From Variovorax sp. J22G73 (lineage in GTDB: Bacteria > Pseudomonadota > Gammaproteobacteria > Burkholderiales > Burkholderiaceae_C), in contig NZ_JASZYK010000008.1 in assembly GCF_030317035.1 (NCBI RefSeq), positions 277,749 through 341,748 on the forward strand: a DNA stretch of 64,000 bases, read 5' to 3'. Below the pieces are notes generated by a model. That model had not been told where the DNA came from. It ran no database searches and worked only from the letters and a program-made list of their open reading frames with translations. Position 1 is the first letter of the stretch. The number at the start of each line of letters is the position of its first letter. The position numbers and the translations under genes were made by a program. Shown in pieces: positions 9,607 to 17,845 of the stretch.

Positions 9607-9747
9607 CTCACTTCAGCAGGTTGGGCTACTCAAACGACCGGGACGAATGACTGCTCTGGAGCAAGCCCGATTTCCGCTTTGGGCCCATTGCGGAAGTACG
9701 CGGTTCTCGAAAGCGGACGTCCGATCAACCTCCGTCTCGACCCCCCT

Positions 9748-10182
9748 TCAGCTACTGGCCCGCCCACCGTCATACTCGGTCTGCGCCTTTTCCATCTCGA
9801 CGGCATGCGTTAGCGCCCAGTCGTAGAGTGCTACAAAAGGTCGTTGAAGCGACTTGCCGAGCGGCGTGATCGTGTATTCGACGCCCACCGGCGAGGTGGG
9901 CAAGACCTCCCTACGCACCAAGCCATTGCGCTCCAGTCGCTTCAGTGCATCTGCGAGCGCCTTGTGCGTGATGCCATCGAGTCTCCGCATGATTTCATTG
10001 AATCGCAGCGGTCCCGAGCAAAGGGCGGTCAGGATGAGGACCGTCCATTTGTTGGCGATCTGCTCCAGGATCGGCCGCGTCTTCTGCGTGTCGATCAGTG
10101 TCCTGCTGTCCTGGGCCCTTCTGGACTGGCTCGACGTTCGGACTTCGACGGTCAACACTTCGACCGGGCGCGATTTACTCAT
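9748..10182 (-). CDS. HxlR-family transcriptional regulator
   Basis: 144 aa winged-helix regulator. Residues 34-125 fit the HxlR domain: QIANKWTVLILTAL, FNEIMRRLDGITHKAL (recognition helix region), LKRLERNGLVRRE and the wing ending VEYTITPLGKSL. HxlR proteins are small DNA-binding sensors, often of redox state or reactive electrophiles, that control an adjacent gene. It is transcribed divergently from the SDR gene at 10285, with about 100 bp between them containing an inverted repeat, so it probably controls that gene and itself. Confidence 0.9.
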   Translation of the reverse strand: MSKSRPVEVLTVEVRTSSQSRRAQDSRTLIDTQKTRPILEQIANKWTVLILTALCSGPLRFNEIMRRLDGITHKALADALKRLERNGLVRREVLPTSPVGVEYTITPLGKSLQRPFVALYDWALTHAVEMEKAQTEYDGGRASS

Positions 10183-10219
10183 GGTTATCTAGGCTAGTGA
10201 AAGTGCGTTATTGACCATA

Positions 10220-10236
10220 GATATACAGCATATATC
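10220..10236. promoter_or_regulatory. Inverted repeat in HxlR/SDR divergent promoter
   Basis: Perfect 6-bp arms GATATA and TATATC with a 5-bp spacer, in the short A/T-rich gap between the divergent HxlR and SDR genes. This is the expected place and shape for an HxlR operator; binding is inferred. Confidence 0.45.
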
Positions 10237-10284
10237 ATGAAGATCTGACCAGCCACGACGGCGCAAAGCCGCCGAAATATCACC

Positions 10285-11097
10285 ATGAACAGCGCAAAAA
10301 ATCAAAGGCCCGCGAGCAAGGGGACCGCCGTTGTCACCGGCGCATCTGCGGGAATCGGCAAGGTCTACGCCGACCGCCTCGCCCAGCAGGGATATGACCT
10401 TCACCTTGTCGCCCGACGTCGGGATAGGCTCAACGCACTTGCAGAGACACTTTCCGCACAGTACGGTGTTGTGGTGCGGACCACCACGGCGGACCTGACC
10501 GACCCGGAGCACGTTCTTGCTCTCGCACAGGTGCTTGCTTCGGACGTGACGCTGACAATGCTCGTCAACAATGCCGGCGCGTCCGTCTGGGGGCCCATCG
10601 CCGAGGCCGACCCGAGGAAGGCCAGCGCCATCATTGCTTTGAATGTGACGGCTCTTACCCAACTCACAATTGCGGCCCTCTCCGCCTTCAAATCGAGCAA
10701 CCGCGGGACGATCGTCAACATCGGCTCGATTGCTGCCTTCGGTATCTATCCGGGTGTCGGGATCTACAGCGGCACCAAGGCCTACGTCCTCAACTTCACA
10801 AGGACGTTACAGGCAGAGCTAAGAGGCACCAACGTCGTTGTCCAATTTGTTGCACCCGGTCAGACGATGTCCGAAGCCAGGGAACTTGCGGGTGGCTCAC
10901 AGGGCGATGCAGCGATGGTTATGACGACTGAAGACTGCGTAGACGCGTCACTGCAGGGTCTGCGTGATGGAGAGGCGATCACCGCACCCTCTGTGGAGGG
11001 CGGTGTGCTCGTCGCGAACTTCAACGATGCCGGACAGGCTCTTTTCGTCTCTGCGTTGACGGGCAAGCCCGCTTCACGCTACGCAGTCGCGTACTAG
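10285..11097 (+). CDS. Short-chain dehydrogenase/reductase (SDR)
   Basis: 270 aa classical SDR, a cytoplasmic NAD(P)-dependent oxidoreductase. It has the nucleotide motif TGASAGIGK (about residues 18-26), the NNAG motif (NNAGASVWG), a catalytic Ser in NIGSIAAFG and the YSGTK active-site pair (Y-x3-K). ARRRD after the second strand suggests NADP(H) preference. The substrate cannot be read from the sequence. Divergent HxlR-SDR pairs are common and often respond to quinones or aldehydes, so HxlR control is likely. Confidence 0.9.
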   Translation: MNSAKNQRPASKGTAVVTGASAGIGKVYADRLAQQGYDLHLVARRRDRLNALAETLSAQYGVVVRTTTADLTDPEHVLALAQVLASDVTLTMLVNNAGASVWGPIAEADPRKASAIIALNVTALTQLTIAALSAFKSSNRGTIVNIGSIAAFGIYPGVGIYSGTKAYVLNFTRTLQAELRGTNVVVQFVAPGQTMSEARELAGGSQGDAAMVMTTEDCVDASLQGLRDGEAITAPSVEGGVLVANFNDAGQALFVSALTGKPASRYAVAY

Positions 11098-11481
11098 AAC
11101 CGTTCTTCCGTAGTCGAAAACTGGCGAATTCTAGGAACAGATGGATGTCGGCTCATGGCCGACTGAAGCCGCTCGGCAGTGCAGCACTTCCTAAGCTGGC
11201 ACCACGGCAGAGATGCCGTCAGTAGCAGCTCGCTCTAGGAACTCAAAGAATCCCGACGAAACGCACACCTCATCAGCCCCGAGCGTTCATTTCGTTGCCA
11301 TGTTCGACGGTCTGCATCTGGCTATCAGACGTCGGCGGAGCCGAGAAGGTAAACCTTCGAGCCTACGGGAAGACTGTCCTTCGCGACTGCACGAGGCAGG
11401 CCCCTCCGACCGGCGGGAGTGCAAATGGAACGGCGCGCCGCTAATATCTCCCCCGCCCATTTGTTGCTGGAGGTAAGAAAA
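11098..11481. other. Intergenic stretch, 384 bp
   Basis: Holds no intact gene. The part at about 11157-11281 is a duplicated gene remnant (separate entry). Positions 11345-11358 form a small inverted repeat (GAAGGT AA ACCTTC) that could be an operator or weak hairpin. A strong ribosome-binding site (GGAGG) at 11469 precedes ATG 11482. Confidence 0.5.
11157..11281 (-). pseudogene. 3' remnant of the SUKH-family gene at 16136
   Basis: This stretch is nearly identical to 16102-16226, which holds the boundary repeat and the last 30 or so codons of the SUKH gene there. Identity starts at the repeat core (GGCCGACTG) and stops abruptly inside the coding part, so only a gene tail is present. The offset between the two copies is about 4,945 bp. 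Confidence 0.75.
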
Positions 11482-13146
11482 ATGCCCACGATGCCGTTCG
11501 TTGCCCATCTTCGCCTTGCTGTGTTCGCCCTCGTGCCGCTCGCGCTCGCTTCGTGCGGCGGCGGTGGAGGTGGCGGTGGCTTCTCCCTCTTGCCCTTGCC
11601 TCCCGGCGGTAACAATCCGCCCCCCGCGGCCGACGCGAAGTACACGGTAGGCGGTAGCGTCAGCGGCCTGCTCGGCAGCGGGCTCGTGCTGACACTGGCC
11701 GGCTCGACCGACGTGGCCGTGGCCGCCGACGGCGCCTTCGTCTTCAGCGAGAAACTCGCCAAGGGCACGAGCTACGCGGTCAGCGTCAAGCAGCAGCCTT
11801 CGACGCCTTTGCAGACCTGCACGGTGAACAACCCGTCCAGCACCATCGGCGATGCCGACATCTCCAACGTGGCAGTGGTTTGCGCCACCACGACCCAGAA
11901 AGTGAGCGTTGCCGTCACGGGCCTCGATGCAGCCGGCGGGCTGGTGCTGCAGAACAACGCGGGCGACGATCTCGCCGTGAGCGCCGACGGCACCTTCGAC
12001 TTCGCTACGCCGGTGGCCATCGGTGCCGACTACGGCGTGACGGTGAAGACGCAACCCACCGCGTTGCAGGTGTGCATTGCGAAGCAGGCCTTCGGCACGG
12101 TGACCACGGCGCCCGTTGCCGCGGTGACTATCGCCTGCACGACGCCCGGTGCCGATCGATTCGCCTTCACCGCCGACGAGGGGACGGGAACTGTGTCGAT
12201 GTACACCGTTGGCTCCGACGGTAGTCTCTCGAGTGTCGGCCGCTTCTCCGTGGGCGGGACGCCGCAGCATGTGACCACGCACCCTTCGAAGCCGTATATC
12301 TACGCCAGCAACATTTCGGGCGCCACCAGGGGCGTCATCCAGTACACCATCGACACCACCACCGTTCCCACGGGCACGCTGACACAGCAGCGCGCCATCA
12401 CCACCGGTGTCGGAACCAACCCGTACTTCGTCGGTATCGCGCCCAACGGCCAGCATGCCTACGTGATCGGGGACGGGATGCTGCACAGCTTGGACGTCGA
12501 TGCCAACACCGGCGACCTCACCGGCGGCACGGCCGTCGCCGGTGGCACCAGCCGCAAGATCGGCTTGGATCCCCAAGGCCGCTTCGCGTTCGTGGTGGTC
12601 AACGGCACGTCGTTGGCTACGTTCCGCCTGGACCCGGCCACAGGCGAGCCGATCTCTCCGCCCGCGTCTGTCGTGCTGCCCTCCAACAGCGGACTCACCG
12701 ACATTGCCATCGAGCCCACGGGCCGCTTCGCTTATGCCAACGTCGGCAACAACCCCGGCACGTTGCTCGCCTACTCGATCGACGCGACCTCTGGCGCGCT
12801 AACCCAGATCGGCTCGGTCCCCGCTGGTAACACGCCCTTTGGCATGGCGATCGATCCGAGCGGCCGCTTCCTGTACGCGGCGAACAGAAACTCCAACGAT
12901 GTCTCGGCGTACAGCATCGACCCACGAACCGGCGCGCTCACGCCGGTGCCAGGCCAGCCTTTCGCGGCGGGCAACGTGCCCAACTCCGTGACCTTGGACC
13001 GCACGGGCCGCTTTGCCTATACGGCCAACCAGGCCAGTAACACGATTACCCTCTTCACGATCGACAGGACGACCGGCTCGCTTGGGACGGGAGTCAGCCT
13101 CCCGTCCACGGGCGGCGGGCCGCAGTTCCTCGCGCTCACCAAATAG
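11482..13146 (+). CDS. Beta-propeller (YVTN/lactonase-like) lipoprotein
   Basis: 554 aa from ATG 11482, chosen for its GGAGGT site 8 bp upstream and an immediate lipoprotein signal: hydrophobic core, lipobox LASC, then a Gly run. Residues 55-235 hold two similar domains with Cys pairs (CTVNNPSSTIGDADI, CIAKQAFGTV). From about 245 to the end are repeated 40-50 aa blades with the recurring DPSGRF/DPQGRF-x-Y/F-x-A-N pattern and SIDxxTGAL loops, typical of seven-bladed YVTN/6-phosphogluconolactonase-like propellers. It is probably anchored in the outer membrane. It has no enzymatic signature, so a surface-binding role is as likely as lactonase activity. Confidence 0.85.
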   Translation: MPTMPFVAHLRLAVFALVPLALASCGGGGGGGGFSLLPLPPGGNNPPPAADAKYTVGGSVSGLLGSGLVLTLAGSTDVAVAADGAFVFSEKLAKGTSYAVSVKQQPSTPLQTCTVNNPSSTIGDADISNVAVVCATTTQKVSVAVTGLDAAGGLVLQNNAGDDLAVSADGTFDFATPVAIGADYGVTVKTQPTALQVCIAKQAFGTVTTAPVAAVTIACTTPGADRFAFTADEGTGTVSMYTVGSDGSLSSVGRFSVGGTPQHVTTHPSKPYIYASNISGATRGVIQYTIDTTTVPTGTLTQQRAITTGVGTNPYFVGIAPNGQHAYVIGDGMLHSLDVDANTGDLTGGTAVAGGTSRKIGLDPQGRFAFVVVNGTSLATFRLDPATGEPISPPASVVLPSNSGLTDIAIEPTGRFAYANVGNNPGTLLAYSIDATSGALTQIGSVPAGNTPFGMAIDPSGRFLYAANRNSNDVSAYSIDPRTGALTPVPGQPFAAGNVPNSVTLDRTGRFAYTANQASNTITLFTIDRTTGSLGTGVSLPSTGGGPQFLALTK

Positions 13147-13549
13147 AGGGCGCCCGCAGCCTGTACCGGGAAAGGATCGCGCTTGACGGTTAGACCCCTC
13201 CAGGCGACTTCCCCTCGCCGTGCTCTCTCGTCCAAGGCTGGTCAGTTCCGGACTTAAATGCTGATGCTGTCGAGATTCACGGGGCGCGGAACCCTCATCC
13301 CTTTGGAGTCAACGACTTACGGGCGGATCAATCATTGAGGATGGAACCGCTGTTTCACTAAGGATGGAATTCCTGTGGTTTTGACTCACTAACTTTGGAA
13401 TTTAGCGGCTAAATTGCGGCGTCAGCTGGCGTCAGCTGGCGTCAGCTGGCGTCCGTCGCTGCGGCGGGGCGGAATGGCCGCCATCGGCGGCGGATTCAAC
13501 CGGTCAACGCAACACACTAACCACCGCGTAGGCGGCAGGAGTGTTGCAA
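13147..13549. other. Intergenic stretch, about 400 bp
   Basis: No coding frame looks real here. Three perfect tandem copies of the 10-mer GTCAGCTGGC lie at 13421-13450. The remainder, with relatively A/T-rich words around 13330-13410, may hold the degenerate left end of the IS30 remnant that follows. Confidence 0.4.
13421..13450. repeat. Tandem repeat, three 10-bp units
   Basis: Three exact head-to-tail copies of GTCAGCTGGC, with a shortened fourth copy starting GTC. Found in non-coding sequence just before the IS30 remnant. Confidence 0.85.
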
Positions 13550-13965
13550 ATGAAGCGACGGCCACGAATCTACTATTCCGAGAGCCAGAAGGCGCTGATG
13601 TGGGAGCGCTGGAAGCAAGGCTGGACGTTGAACGAGATCGGTAGGCTCTTTGATCGACCTCACACGTCGATCCAACAAATCTTTGTCCGGACTGGTGGCA
13701 TTCAACCGAAGGCGCGATCACGCGCTTCGATGGCGCTGAGCCTGGCTGAACGCGAGTAGATCTCGCGAGCGCTCGTGGCAGGCGAATCGATTCGATCCAC
13801 GGCAGCTCGGCTGGGACGAGCTCCATCCACGATCAGTCGGGAGATCAAGCGCAACGGCGGCGTCGAAGCGCATCGCGCAAGCCAAGCCGAAGATGCCGCG
13901 TGGGATCGAGGTCGGCGGCCGAAGCGCTGCAAGCTTCAAGAGAACCGCTCATTGGCCCGCCTCGC
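13550..13965 (+). pseudogene. IS30-family transposase remnant
   Basis: From ATG 13550 (GGCAGGAG site upstream) the frame reads as the N-terminal part of an IS30 transposase: first HTH (GWTLNEIGRLFDRPHTSIQQI), then LSLAERE. An in-frame TAG at 13757-13759 interrupts it where the family has EREEIS, and the same frame resumes with the second HTH (SIRSTAARLGRAPSTISREI) and RRPKRCKLQENRSLARL. Homology stops near 13965, before the DDE catalytic domain, so the gene is both nonsense-mutated and truncated. The following 13966-14100 is unrelated; a short frame ending near 14070 is unassigned. Confidence 0.8.
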
Positions 13966-14174
13966 AGCAGGTTGGGAACTGTTTGGCCAACCTTGTAAGA
14001 GCACTGAAAGCAGAAGGCCACCACCGTGGCCACATCGCTGGAAAGCGTAACGTCGGCGTCCCCGCTATCTGAAAGCCAGTTGATGCTCGAAATAGTGAGG
14101 TGACTCATCGAAGTTGCGATTCTTGGCTTAATCGACAGCCTGTCTTGGACGACCGCTGTTGGCCGAAACCCAAA

Positions 14175-14450
14175 TCAAAGCCAGCTTCTTGACGCTGTGT
14201 CAGCCTCTGCAACGTTGGGCGTGAGTGAACCCAGCAGGACTGCGGAGAAGTAGAAGCCAACCGCCGCAACCAGCAGTTGAAGAATTTCACCAACGGCCGG
14301 AATGAGGCGCCAAGGCAAGTTGAAGAGCACCACCGTCGCAAGGAACGAAAACAATGCCAACCGACTGCCTTGTCGGTATAGCGTTAGCGTTCGACCGAAC
14401 GTGGGAAACCTGAGCATCGAATCCCCTCGAAGCTTTTGCAGCGTTGACAT
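14175..14450 (-). CDS. Small membrane protein, copy 1
   Basis: 91 aa from ATG 14450. An earlier ATG at 14456 abuts the AAGGAGG site, so the second ATG (6 bp spacing) is preferred. Two hydrophobic segments are clear: LALFSFLATVVLFNLPW and a second around EILQLLVAAVGFYFSAVLLG. The C-terminus is short and polar. Probably an inner-membrane protein with two helices; function unknown. A near-identical copy lies at 17870, and the duplication runs exactly from the repeat at 14151 to the repeat at 14491. This marks the gene as a movable unit. Confidence 0.7.
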   Translation of the reverse strand: MSTLQKLRGDSMLRFPTFGRTLTLYRQGSRLALFSFLATVVLFNLPWRLIPAVGEILQLLVAAVGFYFSAVLLGSLTPNVAEADTASRSWL

Positions 14451-14584
14451 GGTCATCCTCCTTGAATCGAATTTGAGGGCGCTTCTGAAGGACCGCTCTT
14501 GGCCGCATCCTGCCCGATGGCGAGTGGGTGTTCACGCGCTTCACGCGGCGACATGCAGAAGTCTCCAGAAGGCGGGCGCTCGTC

Positions 14585-15016
14585 TCATCCCGACGCGCCA
14601 GCGTCGGCGATCAATTCGAGTACCTGAACGGCCTGTTTCAGTGCGCTCCACTCTGGCGGCAGTTCGTCCTTCCATGAGAGGTCGCAGGAAAAGGCCGGCG
14701 ATGAAACCTTCAACCGAAACGTAATTGGGTGGATGTAGCCGAACTGCCCCTCTGTGAAAGGGCTGATCCTCGCCTTGGAAATCGCGTTCCAAAGCGACAG
14801 GGCGAACTCTTGTCGCAGCGGCTCCGGCGTTCCAAAGCGGACAGCCGGAGGAGCTGCGTGCTCCATCCACTCCATTGCATGAGTTGATCGCCTCCAATAG
14901 CAGCCGTCACGGCAGCCAGCCTTGTCATACGAGAGTTCGACGCGCAGCGCGATCCCTTGATGATTCAAATGCTCATCCGCCGGCGTGGTGGTCAGTTCAA
15001 CAACACAGAGATTCAT
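14585..15016 (-). CDS. Hypothetical protein of the cassette array
   Basis: 143 aa from ATG 15016. A longer frame to 15205 exists, but its extra part translates the boundary repeat (15030-15088) and the tail of the next unit, so the internal ATG is the start. The product begins NLCVVELTTTPADE and contains YSHLR-free, mixed alpha/beta sequence ending PEWSALKQAVQVLELIAD. There is no signal peptide, membrane helix or known motif. Possibly an immunity-like protein by context only. Confidence 0.55.
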   Translation of the reverse strand: MNLCVVELTTTPADEHLNHQGIALRVELSYDKAGCRDGCYWRRSTHAMEWMEHAAPPAVRFGTPEPLRQEFALSLWNAISKARISPFTEGQFGYIHPITFRLKVSSPAFSCDLSWKDELPPEWSALKQAVQVLELIADAGASG

Positions 15017-15029
15017 AGGTTGCTTGGAG

Positions 15030-15088
15030 GTCCGCTTCTGGCCGGCTGTATCCTGTCGCCTGATGGGCGCAAAGTGCCCAAAGCGGAC
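15030..15088. repeat. Boundary repeat with hairpin-forming ends
   Basis: Outer arms GTCCGCTT (15030-15037) and AAGCGGAC (15081-15088) are exact inverse complements enclosing 43 bp that include the GGCCGGCTGTA core and the near-palindrome GGGCGCAAAGTGCCC. An imperfect palindrome of about 59 bp at a cassette edge is the shape expected of a folded single-strand recombination site. The equivalent site is at 29035-29093. Confidence 0.6.
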
Positions 15089-15132
15089 TAGGACATGCGA
15101 CTCGTGCCTGAAGTCAATGAGATTGCACTCGG

Positions 15133-15483
15133 CTACGCACTTGTAGACCAGCGGTAGCGAATAAATATCGTCGGCCCGCAAATGACAAGATGCGTCTCGC
15201 TCCACGAATCCGTAGATAGCAAATAAGTGGGCCAGTCACAATGAGGCGGTACGTCGACCTTGGCAAAGCGCTTGAGGTAGTCGCTAACGCCCGCCCTGTC
15301 CGTCAATCGATAAAAAGGCATTGGCTCGTCAAGCGCCGACGCCTGCGCGACATCGACGGTTGATCCAACGAATGCCTTCACGTCTGGATGTGGAAATCTC
15401 GATTGACTAGATACATCGATCTCAAGCGACTCTTCGCTGCCGGGATCGTCGAACTCGAACTGATCGATACGAAGTGAAAGCAT
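15133..15483 (-). CDS. Hypothetical protein, duplicated cassette gene, copy A
   Basis: 116 aa from ATG 15483; a TTG four codons upstream is possible. The protein begins with a strand (MLSLRIDQFEFDD), is acidic, and ends GPTIFIRYRWSTSA with no signal peptide or membrane segment. The copy at 29138 encodes the same protein. Size, acidity and position among SUKH-type genes would fit an immunity protein, but the family is not recognised. Confidence 0.65.
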   Translation of the reverse strand: MLSLRIDQFEFDDPGSEESLEIDVSSQSRFPHPDVKAFVGSTVDVAQASALDEPMPFYRLTDRAGVSDYLKRFAKVDVPPHCDWPTYLLSTDSWSETHLVICGPTIFIRYRWSTSA

Positions 15484-15587
15484 TGTGCTGAGCAACGTCT
15501 GGTTATGACCGAATTTTGCCCCACGACGCGACTGACCGCTCTTGGCCGCGTTCAGCCGGAGGCAAGCGGCTCAACTTACATCAATCC

Positions 15588-16043
15588 TTAGCGCCTGTAG
15601 CCCGCGGCCTTGAGCACTTCGATCTTCTTTGCGAATTCCATCGCCTTTGGCCGGAGAACGCTCGCCAATGCCACGCGCGATTCCCTCTGCAGCTCCGCAC
15701 TTCGCTCTTGGTGCATCTGGAACACCGAATTGTTGGCGAGGGCCAATATGCCATCCAGCTCGTCTTCGGTGAAGACCCGGGCATACGCCGAAGCCTTGGC
15801 CGCTCTGTACTCTGGAGATTTCGCAACGTCCGAAAGGAATTCTTCGTATTGCGCACGGAACTGATAGTCCCCGTTTTGACGTATCAGGTCTTCGGCCACG
15901 AACTTAACGATCTGCCGGGCATCCATCGCCTGGAAAGCATCGACTATCGCTTCGGCCTTGGCAATCCGCGCCTCCTGACTGATGGCGGAGGTGCAGATCA
16001 GCAGTGCGGCAATCGAGACCGATATGCGGTGAATCAAGGTCAT
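15588..16043 (-). CDS. Exported DUF2059-like protein
   Basis: 151 aa from ATG 16043. The N-terminus is a Sec signal peptide (TLIHRISVSIAALLICTSAIS, cleavage around residue 22). The mature part is helical and contains VFTEDELDGILALANNS followed by a long helix, which resembles DUF2059 proteins found in the periplasm of proteobacteria. Function unknown. It stands alone between repeats at 15534 and 16096, so it is a single cassette-like unit. Confidence 0.7.
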   Translation of the reverse strand: MTLIHRISVSIAALLICTSAISQEARIAKAEAIVDAFQAMDARQIVKFVAEDLIRQNGDYQFRAQYEEFLSDVAKSPEYRAAKASAYARVFTEDELDGILALANNSVFQMHQERSAELQRESRVALASVLRPKAMEFAKKIEVLKAAGYRR

Positions 16044-16135
16044 TTTTCTGATGGGCTTCTACGTTTGGCGGATTTTGCCGGCCCTGCGAGCGGCCGGTTC
16101 TGGCCGACTGTAGCCGCTCGGCAGTACAGCGCTTC

Positions 16136-16594
16136 CTAAGCTGGCACCACGGCAGAGATGCCGTCCGCAGCAGCTCGCTCTAGGAACTCAAAGAATCCCG
16201 ACGAAACGCACACCTCATCAGCCCCGGGGCCATGGACGAGTACGGTTCCGAATGTCGGTCCGTCGGCACAGGACAAGTAAAAGCGGAGGTCGGAACCATC
16301 GTCGGAAATAGGCACCAAGCGCGCACAAAGTCGGTCACGTCGCGTCGTCAGTTGAGAGCGTAAGTCAGTCCAAACAGGCGGCTCGCTTTCGACGTAGGCT
16401 GGCACCAGTCCGTAGACCTCAACGCCAGGCAGAAGCGCAGCGCCGTACCTCAAGAGAAACGTACGGTACTCCGACGGAAAGGTCAGTTCGTGCTGATGCT
16501 CGACCTCCGAGATGAATTCTTCGGTGACCGGGCCCGAGCAGTCACCCTTTTCGAGAAGCGCCGCGACAGGTGCGGGGAAGTTCGTTGTTGTCAT
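16136..16594 (-). CDS. SUKH (SMI1/KNR4) family protein
   Basis: 152 aa from ATG 16594; the longer frame to 16660 reads through the upstream repeat. The core fits the SMI1/KNR4 fold: VTEEFISEVEHQHELTFP, then SEYRTFLLRYGAALLPGVEVYGL, then DDGSDLRFYLSC and a terminal helix FFEFLERAAADG. SUKH proteins are the most common immunity proteins of bacterial polymorphic toxins. No toxin lies next to it. Its last 30 codons also exist as a remnant at 11157-11281. Confidence 0.8.
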   Translation of the reverse strand: MTTTNFPAPVAALLEKGDCSGPVTEEFISEVEHQHELTFPSEYRTFLLRYGAALLPGVEVYGLVPAYVESEPPVWTDLRSQLTTRRDRLCARLVPISDDGSDLRFYLSCADGPTFGTVLVHGPGADEVCVSSGFFEFLERAAADGISAVVPA

Positions 16595-16663
16595 GCCAGG
16601 CGTTGAGAACGAATTGACGGGCGGTTGGGAATGTCTGGTCTTGGCCGAACTGTGCCACACGCC

Positions 16664-17047
16664 TCAGCCTCTCGAACTGCCCGGCAACTCGGCGGCCTCG
16701 TCGGGCGGCGGTGCCAGAGCCATCACAAAGGCCTCCATGGCAGCAATCTCGAAGCTCCCTTCGTTGGAGTCGGTAACGTGCGATGAGCCGCCAACCACGC
16801 GAATCAAAATGCCATCGGGTTCGTACTGAGCAAACTTTGCGCCAGGCTCGAAGGTGCGGCTCACACCCCTGCGGACGGCATCCCTGAACATCTCAGGTAT
16901 CTGCTCCGGCGAAACTTCCCAGCGGAACGAGAGGCCGCTGTCGGATGAGGGCTCTACGGAAAGCACCACATGACCAAACCGAGGGAAGCCTGTTTGGCGA
17001 ATGAATCGCCCCTCACCTATCGTTGCACGTTGAATGAGCAGTTTCAT
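16664..17047 (-). CDS. Hypothetical protein of the cassette array
   Basis: 127 aa from ATG 17047. Begins KLLIQRATIGEGRF and contains the strand-rich FGHVVLSVEPSSDSGLSFRWEVSP followed by a helix IPEMFRDAVRRGV. The C-terminal part (GILIRVVGGSSHVTDSNEGSFEIAAMEAFVMAL) resembles elongation-factor-G-domain-IV-like small proteins only loosely. No signal peptide. It is bounded by repeats at 16634 and 17116. Function unknown. Confidence 0.6.
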   Translation of the reverse strand: MKLLIQRATIGEGRFIRQTGFPRFGHVVLSVEPSSDSGLSFRWEVSPEQIPEMFRDAVRRGVSRTFEPGAKFAQYEPDGILIRVVGGSSHVTDSNEGSFEIAAMEAFVMALAPPPDEAAELPGSSRG

Positions 17048-17248
17048 CGCCTCGTAGTCCGTTGGGGGCCGCACGTGGATGGTTTCTCGATTGAATTCGG
17101 GGGGCGGAATCGAAGGTCGGCTTCTGGCCGACTGTAGCCGGTCGCGCAGGCGTCGCAAACGGGCACGAACGGAAATTCATGATTCCCGCAAAGCAGTCGT
17201 TCAACGATCGACATGAGCGGCTTCTGGCACGTTTGCTCGATGGAGGGG

Positions 17249-17803
17249 TTAAGCCTTACTGTGCCGATACTCGCCGTCCGGACTCCCGGGCGGAAGATTC
17301 CCTTCGATGACGTACTTGTAGCCTAGGCCCACCGAGTGCAGCGGGAGTCCCATCGCTAGCGCCAACGCGTGATGCCGCTTCGTGGCGACGACATACTCTG
17401 TGTCACGAAGAATTACGTCCAATTTGCTCGGGTCTGCAACTCCGAAGACTGTTGACAGCCTGATGGTGTCACCGCCCGACGGCTCGTCGGACTCGGCGTT
17501 TTCAGCAAAGTAGGCAGGATTGGAGTTGTACTCGTCCGTTTTCTCCCCACTCTCATAAAGCTCGAAGTACAGAACGCCGTCGTCGTGATTCAACACGGCT
17601 AGCACTGCGCAATCAAATTGGCGGGAAATCTGAGCAGCCAACCCGGCTAGTTTGTCGCCGTCCTGGTCTTCGCACGCAGCGTCCAGGACCACGGTCGTAC
17701 CGGCTTGGGTCTTCGACACCAGCGCGGGGCGTGAGCCGAGCCAATCCAGGAGTTCCTTCTGTGATGCTCCATGCACTGTGTGACTTGTGTAGAACGATCC
17801 CAA
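17249..17803 (-). CDS. Hypothetical acidic protein
   Basis: 184 aa starting at TTG 17803, which has a good AGGAG site 6 bp upstream and no better ATG nearby. Begins GSFYTSHTVHGASQKELLDW and is strongly acidic in the middle (NAESDEPSGGDTIRL). No signal or membrane segment. A predicted helix with TKRHHALALAMGLP precedes the C-terminus. The acidity and small-gene-array context suggest an immunity-type protein, without family proof. The repeat at 17846 is directly upstream. Confidence 0.65.
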   Translation of the reverse strand: MGSFYTSHTVHGASQKELLDWLGSRPALVSKTQAGTTVVLDAACEDQDGDKLAGLAAQISRQFDCAVLAVLNHDDGVLYFELYESGEKTDEYNSNPAYFAENAESDEPSGGDTIRLSTVFGVADPSKLDVILRDTEYVVATKRHHALALAMGLPLHSVGLGYKYVIEGNLPPGSPDGEYRHSKA

Positions 17804-17845
17804 GCGCGTCTCCTGTGATGGTCATTAAGTTTTTAACGTCAAGCG

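Larger units (their letters stand above)
6924..9747 (+). other. Cassette-like array, plus-strand segment
   Basis: Small plus-strand genes here are separated by copies of a short GC-rich repeat, core TCGGCCAGAACCGGCC. Copies lie at about 6924-6963, 7608-7624, 7992-8009, 8620-8667 and 9148-9169. Each copy follows one gene and sits 10-160 bp before the next start codon. The same motif appears reverse-complemented between minus-strand genes at 14.1-34 kb, so repeat orientation tracks gene orientation. The segment 9607-9747 carries no gene. Confidence 0.6.
15030..15549 (-). repeat. Duplicated 520-bp unit, copy A
   Basis: Matches 29035-29554 with no length difference and only a few substitutions. 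Both ends of the match lie in boundary repeats and the flanks differ. It contains one gene (15133-15483). The copies are 14,005 bp apart in the same orientation. Confidence 0.85.

Noticed and set aside
11287..12576. 429-aa minus-strand open frame
   Set aside because: Antisense to the beta-propeller lipoprotein; His/Gly-rich shadow translation.
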